Shown here piece after piece: positions 62,743-64,000 of a stretch of 64,000 nucleotides of DNA. Origin of the DNA: Psychrobacter sp. P11F6 (GTDB lineage: Bacteria; Pseudomonadota; Gammaproteobacteria; Pseudomonadales; Moraxellaceae); assembly GCF_001435295.1 (NCBI RefSeq), contig NZ_CM003594.1, forward strand, positions 3,406,206 through 3,470,205. Reading direction: 5' to 3'. The translations under genes and the position numbers were made by a program. Below the pieces are notes generated by a model. It made no database searches, was not told the DNA's origin, and saw only the letters and a program-made list of their open reading frames with translations. Position 1 is the first letter of the stretch. Every line of letters starts with the position of its first letter.

Positions 62743-63114
62743 TTATTTTTTTTCTACTTTTTTAATAATGTTAATTATTTGATTCTTCAATTCTTTATTA
62801 TCTATATCTTTTATAGATTTTTTAACAATAAAAACAATATCTTTATTTTCTAAAGAATGAGCCTTTACACGAAAATGCTCACGTATTTGACGCTTGATTA
62901 AATTTCGCGCGACAGCCGTAGGAACTTTACGCTTGGTAATAGCCATGCCGACTCGTGGCTTATCCTGATCATTGGTACGCACAAATGCCATTAGATGGCT
63001 CTGATGAAGCTTACGCTCAGGTGCATCAAAAACCTCACGGAAGGCCGCAGGCGTGAGCAAACGCTGCTCTTTGGTGAAGCGGGCATTAGCTGCCGCTGAA
63101 ACAGTATTGGACAT
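62743..63114 (-). CDS. rnpA: Ribonuclease P protein component
   Basis: RnpA is the protein subunit of RNase P, which matures tRNA 5' ends. It has [48 protein letters not shown] (the RNR motif) and a lysine-rich C-terminus. The start at 63114 (MSNTVSAAA) has AGG upstream and gives 123 residues; the open frame continues to 63285, but that part runs through the terminator at 63188 and is not coding. It lies between rpmH and yidD, as usual. Confidence 0.95.
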   Translation of the reverse strand: MSNTVSAAANARFTKEQRLLTPAAFREVFDAPERKLHQSHLMAFVRTNDQDKPRVGMAITKRKVPTAVARNLIKRQIREHFRVKAHSLENKDIVFIVKKSIKDIDNKELKNQIINIIKKVEKK

Positions 63115-63187
63115 AGCACAACCTAGTATAAGAGCGAATAACGGTAGCGGAAATAATAGCGCAGAAATAACAACAAAGTACAGAGAC

Positions 63188-63214
63188 AAAAAAAGCGCCG
63201 ATGTGGGCGCTTTT
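63188..63214 (-). terminator. Terminator/attenuator between rpmH and rnpA
   Basis: AAAAGCGCC pairs with GGCGCTTTT over a 6-nt loop and is followed on the minus strand by a run of T. It lies between rpmH and rnpA and could lower rnpA expression relative to rpmH. Confidence 0.8.
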
Positions 63215-63314
63215 AATATATGGCTAAGTGTCAGTTGTGGTGATTGACTATCGCAATCTATAAATAATAGAAACACAACAAGCACTATAAGCCATGCTTA
63301 TCGCAATCTACTGA

Positions 63315-63449
63315 TTATACAGTAAGACGATGACGTCCTTTAGCGCGGCGACGAGCTAAGACCTGACGGCCTTTTTTAGTTGCCATACGAGCACGGAAAC
63401 CGTGAGTACGTTTACGCTTGATCACGCTTGGTTGGAATGTACGTTTCAT
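63315..63449 (-). CDS. rpmH: 50S ribosomal protein L34
   Basis: L34 is a 44-residue basic ribosomal protein. Reading the minus strand from 63449 gives [20 protein letters not shown], then [20 protein letters not shown] and a terminal RLTV, the near-universal sequence. It is too short for typical ORF thresholds. It is the first gene of the rpmH-rnpA-yidD-yidC series and borders oriC. Confidence 0.98.
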   Translation of the reverse strand: MKRTFQPSVIKRKRTHGFRARMATKKGRQVLARRRAKGRHRLTV

Positions 63450-63639
63450 AACTCACCTATCAAAATAATGGACTAAATTCGTAATAACGGAGGATTATAC
63501 CACCGCATAGAATCTCGGTCAATGAACTAATTTAATCTATGTCGATGCAGACAGATATTTTGACAGAGGAAATATCATTTTAAATGATTCATCGTGTGTA
63601 AATTTCATATTCATAACTCAAAAATAACGACTCAGTTAA

Positions 63640-63930
63640 TTAATTCAGTGATGGATTTCCAAAAGTTATCCACAGTTTTTGTCGAACTCTATAATAATTA
63701 ACTATTAATATATATAAGTATTGTTGTTATTGGGAGCTCGGTTATCTGTGGCTAAGTAAGTTTTCCTTTTTATTATCAATGTATTGTACTATGGGTAAAC
63801 CTGTGGATAACCTGTGGGCTAAATATGGATAACTCACCTTTCAAAGTTATACACAAAAGTATCCACAGCCTTATCCCCAAAAAACAAGGTTTTATCCACA
63901 GGGTATTTGTGTTAGATTAGCCCCTACTTA
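63640..63930. other. oriC: Probable chromosomal replication origin (oriC)
   Basis: The gap after rpmH contains DnaA boxes TTATCCACA at 63666 and 63892, TGTGGATAA at 63802, TTATACACA at 63847 and one-mismatch boxes at 63824, 63859 and 63871. That is seven boxes in 235 bp of AT-rich DNA. The location next to rpmH, with dnaA expected just past 64000, is the standard gammaproteobacterial one. The AT-rich unwinding element was not pinpointed; TATATATAAGTA near 63710 is a candidate. Confidence 0.85.
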
Positions 63931-64000
63931 ATATGTGGCTTCGTATAGTTTATCAACGTAACTTCCAATATGGTTTCCAACGGAAATAATTGCGGAAAAT

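Overview
The window looks like a stretch of chromosome from a Psychrobacter-like gammaproteobacterium (Moraxellaceae). This rests on gene content and gene neighbourhoods, on moderate GC with AT-rich intergenic DNA, and on the right-hand end. That end carries yidC, yidD, rnpA and rpmH followed by a cluster of DnaA boxes, the usual layout of a replication origin; dnaA itself would lie just beyond base 64000. Several parS-like ParB sites are scattered over the last 23 kb, which fits an origin-proximal location. No species-level identification was possible.

Left part (1-20 kb). The tail of a Na+-NQR region (apbE, nqrM) is followed by a CynX/NimT-type MFS transporter and a tesA-ybbA-ybbP unit (SGNH esterase plus an FtsX-type ABC exporter). 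Next comes an AT-rich accessory island at 7.7-10.8 kb: a three-gene minus-strand operon of DNA methyltransferase, DUF262 (GmrS-like) protein and HEPN nuclease, read here as an unassigned defence system. After it come avtA, hisBH, a PanZ-like GNAT protein, tRNA-Phe, a DUF4385 gene, gph and the competence-linked comM.

Middle part (20-38 kb). A penicillin-acylase-type lipoprotein is followed by an array of thirteen 16-bp tandem repeats, then hemN, a phytase-like esterase, an SPFH/NfeD pair, three tandem paralogous outer-membrane beta-barrels, bioF-bioC, grpE-dnaK (with an RpoH-like promoter before dnaK), an HSL-family esterase and two paralogous membrane metallophosphoesterases.

Lipid block (39-45 kb). 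Two paralogous fatty acid desaturases, two small membrane proteins and a TIGR01777 epimerase lie next to a GbsR/MarR-type regulator. The same 19-bp pseudo-palindrome, close to TTTCTGTCAANAGTGAAAT, occurs 65-105 bp upstream of both desaturases and of the regulator. This predicts a compact, autoregulated membrane-fluidity regulon.

Origin-proximal housekeeping part (45-64 kb). It holds tsaC, dprA and a LysM protein; thrC; fmt and rsmB; a large hybrid histidine kinase; nrdR-ribD-ribE; mnmE; yidC-yidD-rnpA-rpmH; and oriC. A second dense cluster of DnaA boxes with a near-perfect parS lies between ribE and ribD, and a perfect parS lies inside a poorly conserved part of rsmB.

Three copies of a 170-bp MITE-like element with GGGCGTGTCCTCA-type terminal inverted repeats and flanking TA occur at 14.7, 24.4 and 45.5 kb. 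No transposase or integrase gene was seen in the window.
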